64,000 nucleotides of DNA from contig NZ_FNAL01000001.1 of NCBI RefSeq assembly GCF_900101915.1, forward strand, positions 62,001 to 126,000, given 5' to 3'. Below the pieces are notes generated by a model that was not told where the DNA came from, ran no database searches, and was given only the letters and a program-made list of their open reading frames with translations. Numbering within the stretch: position 1 is the stretch's first letter; each line of letters opens with the position of its first letter. The DNA is from Psychrobacter pacificensis (lineage in GTDB: Bacteria; Pseudomonadota; Gammaproteobacteria; Pseudomonadales; Moraxellaceae). The position numbers and the translations under genes are program-made. Positions 1-9,415 of the stretch are shown here, in pieces.

Positions 1-874
1 GATAAACGGCAGGATTGAGCCATTTAGCTAATGAATTGGGGTGAGTATTGCTCATAATATCATTTATTGGTGCGATAGATGCGATTTGCCTGTCAGTGAC
101 GGGCATTTTATTTGTTTTAGTCGCCAATATGTGTAGTTGTTCGCGTATTTGCGTGCTTGATACGGCAGTGATCGGTCGCGTATCTATATAAATGTGTCCT
201 TTCATAGCGCTTTTCAAGTCAGTGCTATCTGTTTCTAAGCTATCTACCAAGCATCGAGCAATTGGAGTGAATAGCTCAATCGGTGAGTCGGTTACATGTG
301 ATTGTAAAGGTAGCGGCAGTTGCGATTGCAAGGTTGCTAGATATTGCGAGGTCGATATAGGGTTTTCAAATGATGTCGCCCTGTCAGAAACTCTACCATT
401 AATATGATCGCTATCCTCACGATTAAAGATCCACAGATTGACATAATCAGTGAGTCCTAACCCGTCTTTCCATTTATCCAAACTGCGCGCGCTGTCCATA
501 CCCATGATAAATATTAAACAGTCATAAGGGTACTGTTGTCTGAGTGCGCGTACAGTGTCGATTGTATAGACAGGCGGCGCTTGCCATAGCTCAAGCTCAT
601 TGACTTGTATCGGTGTGTCTTGTACTGCCAGCTTTAGCATGGCTAAGCGGTGTTTAGGGTCAGTGCTCTGCGTTTTAAATGGCGAGCGCGCATTGGGTAA
701 TAATGAAACGTGCAAGGGGCGGTTTTGCTGCTTTGCGATTGGCAACAAGTCCTGATAGGCGTGTAGAGCCACTTCTAGGTGACCATTATGTACCGGATCA
801 AACGAGCCGCCAAGATAGGCACGGATGGCAGGGGCAGAGATCTTTTCGTGAGAGTTATTGCTCGTATTTGGCAT
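1..874 (-). CDS. nadD: Nicotinate-nucleotide adenylyltransferase, 3' end outside window
   Basis: Adenylates nicotinate mononucleotide to deamido-NAD in NAD synthesis, in the cytosol. Reading the minus strand from the ATG at 874 gives 291 codons without a stop, running off the left edge. The nucleotidyltransferase signature GGSFDPVHNGH is at about residues 22-32, with the HxGH motif as HNGH, and a late SSTQIR motif binds the nucleotide. The typical enzyme has about 210 residues, so this one is long: some 65 extra residues lie between the WIFNRED segment and the SSTQIR motif, and a tail follows it. There is no convincing ribosome binding site, and a 14-bp inverted repeat lies just upstream. It follows pta on the same strand but is probably a separate transcript. 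Confidence 0.88.
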   Translation of the reverse strand, partial: MPNTSNNSHEKISAPAIRAYLGGSFDPVHNGHLEVALHAYQDLLPIAKQQNRPLHVSLLPNARSPFKTQSTDPKHRLAMLKLAVQDTPIQVNELELWQAPPVYTIDTVRALRQQYPYDCLIFIMGMDSARSLDKWKDGLGLTDYVNLWIFNREDSDHINGRVSDRATSFENPISTSQYLATLQSQLPLPLQSHVTDSPIELFTPIARCLVDSLETDSTDLKSAMKGHIYIDTRPITAVSSTQIREQLHILATKTNKMPVTDRQIASIAPINDIMSNTHPNSLAKWLNPAVY

Positions 875-885
875 AAATAAATGCA

Positions 886-935
886 AATAAAAGAATGAGG
901 TGCACGCTGTTTTTGGTACCTCTCATTCTTTTATT
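886..935 (-). promoter_or_regulatory. 14-bp perfect inverted repeat just upstream of nadD
   Basis: Perfect 14-nt arms (AATAAAAGAATGAG at 886-899 and its complement at 922-935) enclose a 22-nt loop. On the minus strand the hairpin ends 12 nt before the nadD start and is followed by a T-rich run. It could be an attenuator or second terminator between pta and nadD, or a structure limiting nadD translation. Which of these applies cannot be told from sequence. Confidence 0.5.
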
Positions 936-1028
936 AGCTAACCTTTTTATATTAACTGAATCATAGCGCTATTGTAGAGGGCGGGCGAGTATCTGTCATC
1001 ACTATCTATCACCACCTATAGTCAGTGA

Positions 1029-1152
1029 AAATTAATACCGCTACATTATGCACTGTTAAATCAATTTTTTTGCTTACTGTGCTTGCGCAGACAGAGGCTG
1101 CAAAAATTGATATTGGCAGTACCGTATCGTTTTTGAGATACTTTGACTATAC
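1029..1152 (-). repeat. Decayed copy of the dispersed palindromic repeat
   Basis: Blocks such as ACAGAGGCTGC, GTATCGTTTTT and TACATTAT occur in the same order and similar spacing as in the complete repeat at 48757-48903, and the right end reads GACTAT as opposed to CACTATAG. The rest has diverged. I read it as an old member of the same family. The boundaries are approximate. Confidence 0.5.
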
Positions 1153-1165
1153 CACCACAGCACCA

Positions 1166-1200
1166 ATAAAAAACCGACCATCATGATGATAGTCGGTGGT
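1166..1200 (-). terminator. Rho-independent terminator of pta
   Basis: On the minus strand a stem beginning ACCGAC and ending GTCGGT is followed directly by a run of T. It lies about 35 nt after the pta stop codon. Confidence 0.8.
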
Positions 1201-1233
1201 ATAACGGACTTTGATTGGCAAATCGTATAGCGA

Positions 1234-3381
1234 TTAAATCAAATCGCTATACGCTTGGATAGCAGTTAGCGCGATGGTATAGACGATATCATCAACGAGT
1301 GCGCCACGCGATAAGTCATTGACTGGCTTATTCAAACCTTGCAGCATCGGTCCAACGCTGATGACATTGGCGCTACGCTGCACCGCTTTATACGTGGTGT
1401 TACCAGTATTGAGATCAGGGAAAATAAAGACGTTGGCTTGACCTGCGACAGGAGAGTCAGGCGCTTTTTGTTTGCCCACACTCATGACCGAGGCGGCATC
1501 ATATTGTAGTGGGCCGTCGACTTTGAGGTTCGGCGCACGCTCACGGACGATTTGGGTGGCACGAGCGACTTTTTCGACATCCGCGCCTGCGCCTGATGAG
1601 CCCGTAGAATAGCTGATCATCGCGACTTTTGGATCGATACCAAAGGCAGCAGCAGACTGTGCCGATTGAATGGCAATTTCTGCCAACTCTTCAGCATTCG
1701 GATCAGGATTGATCGCACAGTCACCATAGACAACCACTTGCTCAGGCAACAGCATAAAGAACACGGACGATACGAGCGAGTACTGCGGCGCGGTTTTGAT
1801 TAATTGAAATGCTGGGCGTACGGTATTGGCAGTGGTATGAATCGCACCTGAAACCAGACCGTCGACCTCATCTAGCTGTAGCATGATGGTGCCAAGATAC
1901 ACCGTATCTTTTAGATATTCAGCGGCGACGTCTGCGCCAGTCTTGCCTTTACGGCGCTCAACGACAGCAGCGATATATTTGCTCATATCAAGGGTATCAG
2001 GGTCGATGATTTCTAGACCTTCTGGCAACGTCAAATCGCGATTTTTGGCGACTTGTTCGACATCGCTGCGTTTTGCGAGCAGTACGCAATCAGCGATACC
2101 GCGGCTCTGACAGATACAGGCCGCTTCGACGGTACGTGGTTCAGAACCTTCTGGCAATACGATACGTTTTTTAGCGTGCTGTGATTTTTTGACCAACTGA
2201 TGGCGAAACGCCGATGGGGACAAGCGCGGTTCATGATTACGGCTAAAGTATTCTTTAATCCAGCTCAAATCCAAATGCGCTGCTACGTAACGCGCCACTT
2301 CTTCAGCGCGATCGGTGTCATCACTTGGAATCTCTGAGCTCATATGGACAAGGCTCTGTACCGTTTGATAGCTGTCACTCTCGACGCTCATGATAGGGAT
2401 GCCCGTTTTGAGCGCCGACTGCCACAGCTCCGTTACGGTCTCGCTTGGTAGGATACCACCTGTCAAGACCAATCCTGCCAGCGGAATGCCATTGATACAG
2501 GCCAATCCTGCGGCCAGTAGCAAGTCATCGCGGTCACCAGGGACCACCATCAACGTACCACGTTTGAACACTTGATTGACACGAGCGACTGAGCGCGCCG
2601 TTAGACTGATGCGATTGATACGACGTGTTTTTGCTTCACCAACGTTAAGCCAAGTGGCATCAAGCTCGGTGGCAATGTCCCAAGTGCGCGGTACAGACAA
2701 CGAATCGCTAAAGGGAACGACACCGATGAGGCGAAACGCGTCGGTATTGAACGAAGGCGATAGACGCTGCACTTCTTGCAAAAAGGTTGGATCTAAGCTG
2801 ACGACCGCCTCACCCGGAGCGACTGGTTGATTTTCAAAGGTATTAGGCACGTCTTGTACCCGCATCAATATCACGCCAAGCGTACGCGCATCCATGACAC
2901 CGCCGAACTCGCGCGCATGCACATCAAGCTTGTCCGCCAACGCCGCTGGTTGACTGATATCAGCGGCACCAACAAATATGATCTTGGCATCTAAAGCATG
3001 GGCGAGGGCGCGGTTGATTTGTGAAGCGTAAGAGGTCTCAGTGGTCGGCACCAGACCTTCACAGATGATGACGTCAGGGCCATCATCTATTGTGTGATAA
3101 TTGGCAATCACTTCTTCCATCAAATCATCAAGGTTGCCATCGCCCAACATCCGCTCGACGTGCTGACGACTGATCGATTTGGGCGGCTTTAGACCAAAGG
3201 CATGCATGGTCAATGCGCTTGAGCTGTCTAAGCTGTGCTGCTTATCTAGGGTATCGTCTTGCAAAAACGGCTTCATAAAGCCCGCTTTGATACCGTTATA
3301 ATCAAAGGCGCGAATCAGTCCAAGCGCGGCTGATGTCACACCGATACCGCGGCTAATGGGAACAAGTAAAATGGTCTGCAT
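1234..3381 (-). CDS. pta: Phosphate acetyltransferase (long, three-domain form)
   Basis: Interconverts acetyl-CoA and acetyl phosphate; with ackA it forms the acetate overflow/assimilation node. The 715-residue length matches the long class: an N-terminal P-loop-like domain (residues 1 to about 230), a DRTGG-type regulatory middle, and the catalytic PTA/PTB domain from about 390, ending with the conserved segment around QGLNKPVNDLSRG. The ATG at 3381 is preceded by AGGA at suitable spacing. It lies 134 bp downstream of ackA on the same strand, so the order is ackA-pta, likely cotranscribed, with a terminator just after the stop. Confidence 0.96.
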   Translation of the reverse strand: MQTILLVPISRGIGVTSAALGLIRAFDYNGIKAGFMKPFLQDDTLDKQHSLDSSSALTMHAFGLKPPKSISRQHVERMLGDGNLDDLMEEVIANYHTIDDGPDVIICEGLVPTTETSYASQINRALAHALDAKIIFVGAADISQPAALADKLDVHAREFGGVMDARTLGVILMRVQDVPNTFENQPVAPGEAVVSLDPTFLQEVQRLSPSFNTDAFRLIGVVPFSDSLSVPRTWDIATELDATWLNVGEAKTRRINRISLTARSVARVNQVFKRGTLMVVPGDRDDLLLAAGLACINGIPLAGLVLTGGILPSETVTELWQSALKTGIPIMSVESDSYQTVQSLVHMSSEIPSDDTDRAEEVARYVAAHLDLSWIKEYFSRNHEPRLSPSAFRHQLVKKSQHAKKRIVLPEGSEPRTVEAACICQSRGIADCVLLAKRSDVEQVAKNRDLTLPEGLEIIDPDTLDMSKYIAAVVERRKGKTGADVAAEYLKDTVYLGTIMLQLDEVDGLVSGAIHTTANTVRPAFQLIKTAPQYSLVSSVFFMLLPEQVVVYGDCAINPDPNAEELAEIAIQSAQSAAAFGIDPKVAMISYSTGSSGAGADVEKVARATQIVRERAPNLKVDGPLQYDAASVMSVGKQKAPDSPVAGQANVFIFPDLNTGNTTYKAVQRSANVISVGPMLQGLNKPVNDLSRGALVDDIVYTIALTAIQAYSDLI

Positions 3382-3515
3382 AGTGTATCCTACGGTTTAT
3401 TTTATTATTAAGTTCAATTCATCCTTGCCAGAATGAGCAATGTGCTGAGTATGTACGCCATAGCCTTATAGCAAATGTTAATTATATAGATATGGCGTAT
3501 CAAACACGCTCACGC

Positions 3516-4748
3516 TTATATTAAATTCAATGCCTGACGAGTCTCTTGAGCAATACGGCACTCTTCATCAGTTGGGACGACCCATAACTCGATACTGCTG
3601 TCATCTGCGTGGAAGCTGCCTTCTTTACCACGAACCAAACTGGCATTTTTGTCAGCATCTATTTTGATACCGAAATGACGCATCACTGCCAGGATTTTGG
3701 TACGTGTAATGTCGGAGTTCTCACCGATACCGCCAGTAAAGACAATACCGGTAAACTCTGGTAGCGCACAGCTAAGGCTGGCCAGATATTTACCAGCACG
3801 ATAGCAAAACATCTCGATAGCGAGCTTGGCATCTTCGTGACCTTCACTGGCTGCTTGCTCGATGGTACGCAAGTCGTTAGAAAGTCCTGAGATACCAAGT
3901 AGACCGCTGTCATTATTAAGCATTTTGTCGGTCTCTTCTAAGCTCATACCGAGCTGACGCTTCAGGTGCATGTGCAAGCTAGGATCCACATCGCCACTAC
4001 GCGTACCCATCATAAGGCCCTCAAGTGGGGTCAGACCCATGCTGGTATCGAGACTTTTGCCATCGTATACTGCGGCGGCTGAGCAACCATTGCCTAGATG
4101 TGCTGTTAGCCAGCCATGTGGCCCTTTTATCTCAGTGATTTGGCTGGTGCGTTCTGAGACGTAAGCATGTGATGTGCCATGGAAGCCATAGCGACGGATT
4201 TTATGTTCTTCGTATAGATATTTTGGTAGCGCATAGCGAAAAGCAACGGGCGGCATGGTTTGGTGAAAAGCGGTGTCAAACACCACCACTTGCGGCATAT
4301 CAGGATAGATCGCCTGAACCGCTTCGATACCCAGTGCATTTGCAGGGTTGTGTAGCGGAGCTAATATTTTGAGACGCTTCACTTCTTCTAACGCATGCTC
4401 ATCAACGCGAACGGCTTTGGAGTATTCGCGGCCACCATGTACCACGCGGTGTCCAACGGCGATGAAGTGGTACTGCTCTAGTAGCTCAAGGATTTTTTGT
4501 AGCGCCAGCTTATGGCGACCACCAGGAATAGAGATTTCAAGTTTTTCACCGTTTAAGGTCGTGTGCTTAATACGGGCGGTATCGAGACCTAGGTTTTCGG
4601 CAAGACCGGTGATACGAGTAGAGTTGTCATCACTAATCAACGCGTATTTGATGGAAGACGAGCCGCAGTTTAAAACCAAGGTTGGGCTGGTCAGGGTTGA
4701 TGTTTCAGAGTTCTTATCATCAAAAGTGGTGGTTAGGCTGGCGCTCAT
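3516..4748 (-). CDS. ackA: Acetate kinase
   Basis: Phosphorylates acetate with ATP, or makes ATP from acetyl phosphate. At 410 residues it is normal for the family, slightly extended at the N terminus. Conserved segments are visible in order: LVLNCGSSSIKYAL near residue 25, VVFDTAFHQTMP, YGFHGTSHAYV, HLGNGCSAAAV, and a C-terminal FTGGIGENS. The ATG at 4748 has AAGGAT upstream. It is first in an ackA-pta pair reading leftward, preceded by a 714-bp gap facing lptM. Confidence 0.97.
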   Translation of the reverse strand: MSASLTTTFDDKNSETSTLTSPTLVLNCGSSSIKYALISDDNSTRITGLAENLGLDTARIKHTTLNGEKLEISIPGGRHKLALQKILELLEQYHFIAVGHRVVHGGREYSKAVRVDEHALEEVKRLKILAPLHNPANALGIEAVQAIYPDMPQVVVFDTAFHQTMPPVAFRYALPKYLYEEHKIRRYGFHGTSHAYVSERTSQITEIKGPHGWLTAHLGNGCSAAAVYDGKSLDTSMGLTPLEGLMMGTRSGDVDPSLHMHLKRQLGMSLEETDKMLNNDSGLLGISGLSNDLRTIEQAASEGHEDAKLAIEMFCYRAGKYLASLSCALPEFTGIVFTGGIGENSDITRTKILAVMRHFGIKIDADKNASLVRGKEGSFHADDSSIELWVVPTDEECRIAQETRQALNLI

Positions 4749-5462
4749 ACTCTATCCTTAGATTGGTTTTTATAGGTGGGTTTTTGTAGGTCGAAAATCA
4801 TCATATCGTCAGATTACTATGATAAAAACGACACTGACATCGCATCGTTCTCATATTAAGGTGATGATAGATTGATCGTATTTAACACAAAATTAGCCAT
4901 ATCCATGCTGATCTATCAAACAAGTATATGATCGATCTTAGTCATACTGAGGCTGATGGTTGTATCTTATTACTATATAGCAGTACCGCTGAATCGTAGG
5001 CCTGAGCCTCAGCATAGCCGTAAGGCCGCGGTATAATGTAACATATTTTCGTAGCGATAACGGTAAGGTTTAAAATTGGTGTCTATCAAGCGTTTAAAAT
5101 ATTGGTACATCTGTTATAGCCAGTGGCTCCTAGGTACTTTAGCCATTGATTATTGGCTGTTGTAGAGCTGCCTTATGAATATCAAAAATTGTAAGAAATA
5201 TTGTCCAAATTCCTATCAGACATGTTTCTATGCGCAAATTATCAAGCGATACCGTCAGTAAATTATGATGAAAGCATCAAACCAATCCCCACTATGAGCC
5301 AAATTTATTGGCCAATGCTGTTCAGTATGCGTATAGCTTTGTGTCATAATGCTATGATTAAAACTTTGATATTGGCCATTTTTGGGCTGCCTTTTTCGCT
5401 CTTTATTTATTACGATTTTTAATCGCACTTACACCGCTACACGCTCACAGGTGATCCACTCT
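4749..5462. other. Long intergenic region between divergent ackA and lptM
   Basis: No convincing gene lies in these 714 bp. A 73-codon open frame at 5201-5422 has no ribosome binding site or recognisable domain, and I discount it. An isolated TATAAT occurs at about 5033. The complementary 7-mers TGAGGCT (about 4949) and AGCCTCA (about 5004) could pair. The region must carry the divergent ackA and lptM-lysA promoters. Confidence 0.5.
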
Positions 5463-5777
5463 ATGTCTACTATACTTCGCTCATCAGAAACTGGGCATAT
5501 CGCCTTATGGAGACTTGCCAGTCGCCGCGCCATTATTACTTTAGTTATTGGCAATGCGATGATGGTAGGGTTGTCAGGCTGCGGGCAAAAAGGCGCTTTG
5601 TACTTGCCAGAGTCTACTAGCCAAACGGTAGAGGGTAGCCCATCTGTACTAAATAGTACGAGCCATCCACAAGATGCCGCTTTTGCTGGTATTAATGATG
5701 ATACCTATCAAAAAAATGACTATCTAGATGAACAGCAAATACTGCCCGAGCCGAGTACAGATCCTAACGATTATTAA
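5463..5777 (+). CDS. lptM: LptM (YifL)-type small lipoprotein
   Basis: A 104-residue outer-membrane lipoprotein. The signal peptide ends in the lipobox LSGC with the acylated Cys at residue 40, followed at once by GQKGALYLP, the hallmark of the LptM/YifL family, which assists maturation of the LPS translocon LptD. The start at 5463 is chosen because AGGTGA lies upstream at good spacing; the in-frame ATG at 5382 would add 27 unlikely residues. The tail is Ser/Asp/Gln-rich and probably disordered. It sits 46 bp before lysA, the classical lptM-lysA-dapF-xerC neighbourhood of gammaproteobacteria. Confidence 0.85.
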   Translation: MSTILRSSETGHIALWRLASRRAIITLVIGNAMMVGLSGCGQKGALYLPESTSQTVEGSPSVLNSTSHPQDAAFAGINDDTYQKNDYLDEQQILPEPSTDPNDY

Positions 5778-5823
5778 TGTTTATTCTTACCCTTGATACC
5801 CTGATTATATTAGAGATGTTTAT

Positions 5824-7200
5824 ATGAGTCATTCTGAACTACCTGCTGACGTAACCGATGTTGCTACTGGCGAATCTGTCACTATTCAAACTGAGCACGG
5901 TCTATATGTTGATCCTAAAGCGTTGAGCGCTCATCTGCCCGCGCTAAGCTATCGCGACGACGCGCTACATATGGAGCAGGTTAGTGTTGATGAGTTGGCA
6001 AAACAATATGGTACGCCATGCTATGTCTACTCAAAGCAGGCGATACTGGATGTTTATCAAGCCTATACCGATAGCTTTACCAGTCTCGATCATCAGGTAT
6101 GCTACGCGGTAAAAGCAAACTCGAATCTTGCGGTGCTTGGAATGCTTGCGCAGGCAGGTGCGGGGTTTGACATCGTCTCTCGTGGTGAGCTGGTGCGCGT
6201 ACTGGCTGCAGGTGGCGCAGCGTCGCGCGTTGTCTTCTCAGGTGTTGGCAAAACTTACGGCGATATCGAATACGCACTGACCCAAGGTATTGGCTGCTTT
6301 AACGTCGAGTCGATCAGTGAGCTGACCTTGATCAACGAGGTAGCGGCAGCACTGAATAAACGTGCGCCAATCTCATTACGCGTCAATCCAAATGTCGATG
6401 CCAAGACGCATCCGTATATCTCAACAGGTCTTAAAGACAACAAGTTTGGTATTACCCACGAAGACGCCTTAGCGGTCTATCAGCAAGCGGCGGATTTATC
6501 GCATATTGATATCGTTGGTATTGATTGTCACATTGGCTCGCAGTTGACGGAAGTCGCGCCGTTTGTCGCCGCACTAGATAAAGTCATTGAGCTGATACAT
6601 AGCCTGCGCGATCATGGTATTGAGCTGCGTCATATTGATTTGGGTGGCGGTCTAGGCGTGCGTTATATTGATGAGACGCCCGTGTCTATCGATGAGTTTG
6701 CCGAGGCTTTATTACCAAAGCTGAGCGAGCTTGGTTTGACCGTATTCTTTGAGCCGGGTCGTAGTATTGTTGCCAATGCTGGTGTGCTATTGACGCAAGT
6801 CGATGTACTTAAGCCGACTGAGCATAAGAACTTTGCGATTGTCGATGCTGCGATGAATGACTTGATTCGTCCTGCTTTATATCAAGCTGAAATGGCCGTG
6901 ATTCCAAGTACCTTGCCGAGCGATGGTATTGATACAAATGGTACAAAGCCGTGGGACATCGTTGGCGCGATTTGTGAGACAGGGGATTTTTTAGCAAAAG
7001 ATCGCTTACTGTCATTAGAGGCAGGAGCTGTCCTGGCAGTGACGGGCGCAGGGGCTTATGGCTTTACTATGAGTAGTAATTACAACTCGCGTCCGCGAGC
7101 CAGCGAAGTGATGGTATCAGGCAATAACCATCAGCTCATCCGCAAACGTGAAACGGTTGAAGCATTGTATGCTGACGAAATACTGTGGCAGGATAAATAA
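5824..7200 (+). CDS. lysA: Diaminopimelate decarboxylase
   Basis: PLP-dependent decarboxylation of meso-diaminopimelate to lysine, the last step of lysine synthesis. The fold-III decarboxylase is complete at 458 residues, longer than usual at the N terminus by about 40. The PLP lysine is K97 in CYAVKANSN; HIGSQL and the glycine-rich HIDLGGGLGV loop bind the cofactor phosphate; the dimer-contributed catalytic Cys is C384 in ICETGDF. Preceded by lptM and followed by a terminator, then dapF, whose product makes its substrate. Confidence 0.96.
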   Translation: MSHSELPADVTDVATGESVTIQTEHGLYVDPKALSAHLPALSYRDDALHMEQVSVDELAKQYGTPCYVYSKQAILDVYQAYTDSFTSLDHQVCYAVKANSNLAVLGMLAQAGAGFDIVSRGELVRVLAAGGAASRVVFSGVGKTYGDIEYALTQGIGCFNVESISELTLINEVAAALNKRAPISLRVNPNVDAKTHPYISTGLKDNKFGITHEDALAVYQQAADLSHIDIVGIDCHIGSQLTEVAPFVAALDKVIELIHSLRDHGIELRHIDLGGGLGVRYIDETPVSIDEFAEALLPKLSELGLTVFFEPGRSIVANAGVLLTQVDVLKPTEHKNFAIVDAAMNDLIRPALYQAEMAVIPSTLPSDGIDTNGTKPWDIVGAICETGDFLAKDRLLSLEAGAVLAVTGAGAYGFTMSSNYNSRPRASEVMVSGNNHQLIRKRETVEALYADEILWQDK

Positions 7201-7244
7201 AGCCGCCAACCCGCCAACACTGACACTGTTTTTGCATCATAAAT

Positions 7245-7279
7245 AAAACCCACTGTGATAATAACGGTGGGTTTTTTAT
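7245..7279 (+). terminator. Rho-independent terminator after lysA
   Basis: The stem AACCCAC/GTGGGTT encloses a 14-nt loop and is followed by a run of T. It ends the lptM-lysA transcript and implies that dapF has its own promoter. Confidence 0.85.
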
Positions 7280-7413
7280 GGCAAACTCGAATGGGGTATA
7301 TCGAGTTTGAGGTATAACGATAAGTTAGTATTTGATAGCGGTGATAATTATGATTGTATCTGACAGCGTGCTAATATAAGCCATACATAAAAATAGGATA
7401 GGACATCAAAGAT

Positions 7414-8301
7414 ATGCTAATAGAATTTACTAAAATGCATGGGCTGGGCAATGATTTTATGGTTATCGATTTGGTGACCCAGCGCTTAGATTTGAGCAAG
7501 GAGTTGGTAGCGTTATTGGGAGATCGTCACCTAGGTATTGGCTTTGATCAACTGCTTGTGGTCGAGCCACCGATGCGCCCCGATGTTGATTTTAGTTACC
7601 GTATTTTTAACACCGATGGCACCGAGGTGGAGCAATGCGGCAATGGTGCGCGCTGTTTCGCCCGTTTTGTCCAAGCACGTAAACTGTCATTTAAGCAGCG
7701 GCTACGGGTTGAGACGGCGAGCGGCATTATCTCTTTGACCACTGATCGGTTTGGTTGGGTAGAGGTTGATATGGGTAAGCCCAAGTTTGAGCCAAATGAG
7801 ATTCCCTTTAGCCCAAGAGCCACGACCAAAATCCAAAACACTTATCACCTCGATGTCAATGGCACACCTGTACAGCTATATGTCGCCAATATGGGCAACC
7901 CACATGCCGTTATCAAAGTTGATGACGTGCTTGACGCTGAGGTTGAGACGTTAGGCAAGGCCATTGAGTCCCATCCAGCGTTCCCAGATCGCGTCAACGT
8001 GGGCTTTATGCAAGTGATGAACCAGCGTCATATTCGTCTGCGTGTGTATGAGCGCGGCGTGGGCGAGACGCAAGCTTGCGGCACGGGCGCCTGTGCAGCA
8101 GTTGCAGTCGGTATAAGAGAGGGCTGGCTCGATGAAGGCGAAGAAGTGCGCGCGCAGCTCTATGGTGGCAGCTTGATCATCAAGTGGCAGCCTGGCTATT
8201 CAGTTATGATGACAGGTCCGACTGCTTTTGTTTATGAAGGAGTCTTTAGTCCAGATGGTTTGATGGCGCAAGCAGGTATTAAGCCAAGTTCTGAAGGCTG
8301 A
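7414..8301 (+). CDS. dapF: Diaminopimelate epimerase
   Basis: Cofactor-independent epimerisation of LL- to meso-diaminopimelate, for lysine and peptidoglycan. At 295 residues it is a little longer than the usual 275. The two catalytic cysteines lie in the expected motifs: C75 in EQCGNGARC and C222 in ACGTGACAA. The N terminus has the family's FTKMHGLGNDF. It is placed between the lysA terminator and xerC (31-bp gap), so dapF-xerC is probably one transcript. The DUF484 gene often found between them elsewhere is absent. Confidence 0.97.
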   Translation: MLIEFTKMHGLGNDFMVIDLVTQRLDLSKELVALLGDRHLGIGFDQLLVVEPPMRPDVDFSYRIFNTDGTEVEQCGNGARCFARFVQARKLSFKQRLRVETASGIISLTTDRFGWVEVDMGKPKFEPNEIPFSPRATTKIQNTYHLDVNGTPVQLYVANMGNPHAVIKVDDVLDAEVETLGKAIESHPAFPDRVNVGFMQVMNQRHIRLRVYERGVGETQACGTGACAAVAVGIREGWLDEGEEVRAQLYGGSLIIKWQPGYSVMMTGPTAFVYEGVFSPDGLMAQAGIKPSSEG

Positions 8302-8332
8302 TATCTGTCGTTAGAAAAATGATATCAATAAC

Positions 8333-9373
8333 ATGGGTGCTTCTGATATGGTTATGTCCACTCATCAAGACGGTCAGACAACGCAAACGGCACCTTGGCT
8401 ATCAGCTGAGCTGGCGGCGAATATAGAGTCAGATGCCGCGCTACGAGCGTTATTAGCACCTGTCCATCGTTGGCTCAATACGCTGTCTGTGCGTAATCAC
8501 TCGCCGCATACGCTGACCGCTTATTTTGCTGGCTTAAACCAACTGGCACTGTTCTTACGCGGTAAGCGTCTGACGTGGACGCGTTGTGATAAGCGCCAAC
8601 TGGCTCAGCATATTAGTCAGCGTCTCGATGAAGACAAGCTTGCGCTTGCTAGCGTTCAGCAAGAGCTGTCAGCGATTCGGCATTTTTATGGTTGGCTCAT
8701 AGAGGAGGATTTGGCGCGTATCAATCCAACGACCGGCTATCAGCTCAAGCGTAGCCCTAGACCATTACCCTCTATCGCTGATGTGGATTTATTGACGCAG
8801 TTACTCGATCAACAAATCCCTGATACGCCAGAGCAGGCGCGCTTGTGGTTGCGTGATAAAGCCATGTTTGAGCTGCTCTATAGTAGTGGTCTACGTGTTG
8901 GCGAGTTGGTCGCACTCGATATGGCTGATGTGGACTTGTCTGATTTACGAGTGCGAGTCACTGGTAAGGGTAATAAAACCCGCTTAGTACCATTAGGTGC
9001 AAAGGCAGCAGAGGCGATAACACGCTATCTACCGCATCGCAATCTATGGGTCGAACAGATGGACAGCGCCTTGTTCATTAGCGAAAAACTCGGCACCAGA
9101 CTATCGACGCGAGCAGTACAGCAGCGTCTAAAAGTTGCGGCGACTCGCGCAGGTATTGCGCAAAACATGTATCCACATCTACTGCGTCATTGCTTTGCCT
9201 CACACATGTTGTCAGGTAGTGGTGACTTGCGTGCCGTGCAGGAGATGTTAGGACATAGCGATATCAGTACCACGCAAATTTACACCCACGTTGATTTTGC
9301 CAAATTAACACAAGTCTATGATCGCGCCCATCCACGAGCCACCCACACTCAAAATGATGAAAATCCTACCTAA
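8333..9373 (+). CDS. xerC: Tyrosine recombinase XerC
   Basis: Site-specific recombinase that with XerD resolves chromosome dimers at dif. The N-terminal SAM-like core-binding domain is at about residues 40-140 and the catalytic domain from 165. Visible catalytic residues are R188 in SSGLRVGE, the HLLRH block, the H of LGHSDISTTQIY, and nucleophile Y317. The first ATG (8333) lacks a clear ribosome binding site; ATGs at 8348 or 8354, preceded by GGGTG, are plausible alternatives and would shorten it by 5-7 residues. It is coupled to dapF. Confidence 0.93.
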   Translation: MGASDMVMSTHQDGQTTQTAPWLSAELAANIESDAALRALLAPVHRWLNTLSVRNHSPHTLTAYFAGLNQLALFLRGKRLTWTRCDKRQLAQHISQRLDEDKLALASVQQELSAIRHFYGWLIEEDLARINPTTGYQLKRSPRPLPSIADVDLLTQLLDQQIPDTPEQARLWLRDKAMFELLYSSGLRVGELVALDMADVDLSDLRVRVTGKGNKTRLVPLGAKAAEAITRYLPHRNLWVEQMDSALFISEKLGTRLSTRAVQQRLKVAATRAGIAQNMYPHLLRHCFASHMLSGSGDLRAVQEMLGHSDISTTQIYTHVDFAKLTQVYDRAHPRATHTQNDENPT

Positions 9374-9415
9374 TTGAGTAATCTACGGTTTAAGCAATCT
9401 ACGGGACTTCTTAAG

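Larger units (their letters stand above)
875..1233. other. nadD-pta intergenic region
   Basis: This 359-bp gap has no gene. From left to right it holds the hairpin before nadD, about 90 bp without recognisable content, a decayed copy of a dispersed repeat (about 1029-1152) and the pta terminator. Confidence 0.7.

Noticed and set aside
4348..4761. 137-codon plus-strand open frame over ackA
   Set aside because: Antisense shadow of the strongly supported acetate kinase gene.
5201..5422. 73-codon plus-strand open frame upstream of lptM
   Set aside because: No ribosome binding site, no domain or lipobox, and it overlaps the lptM leader region in another frame.
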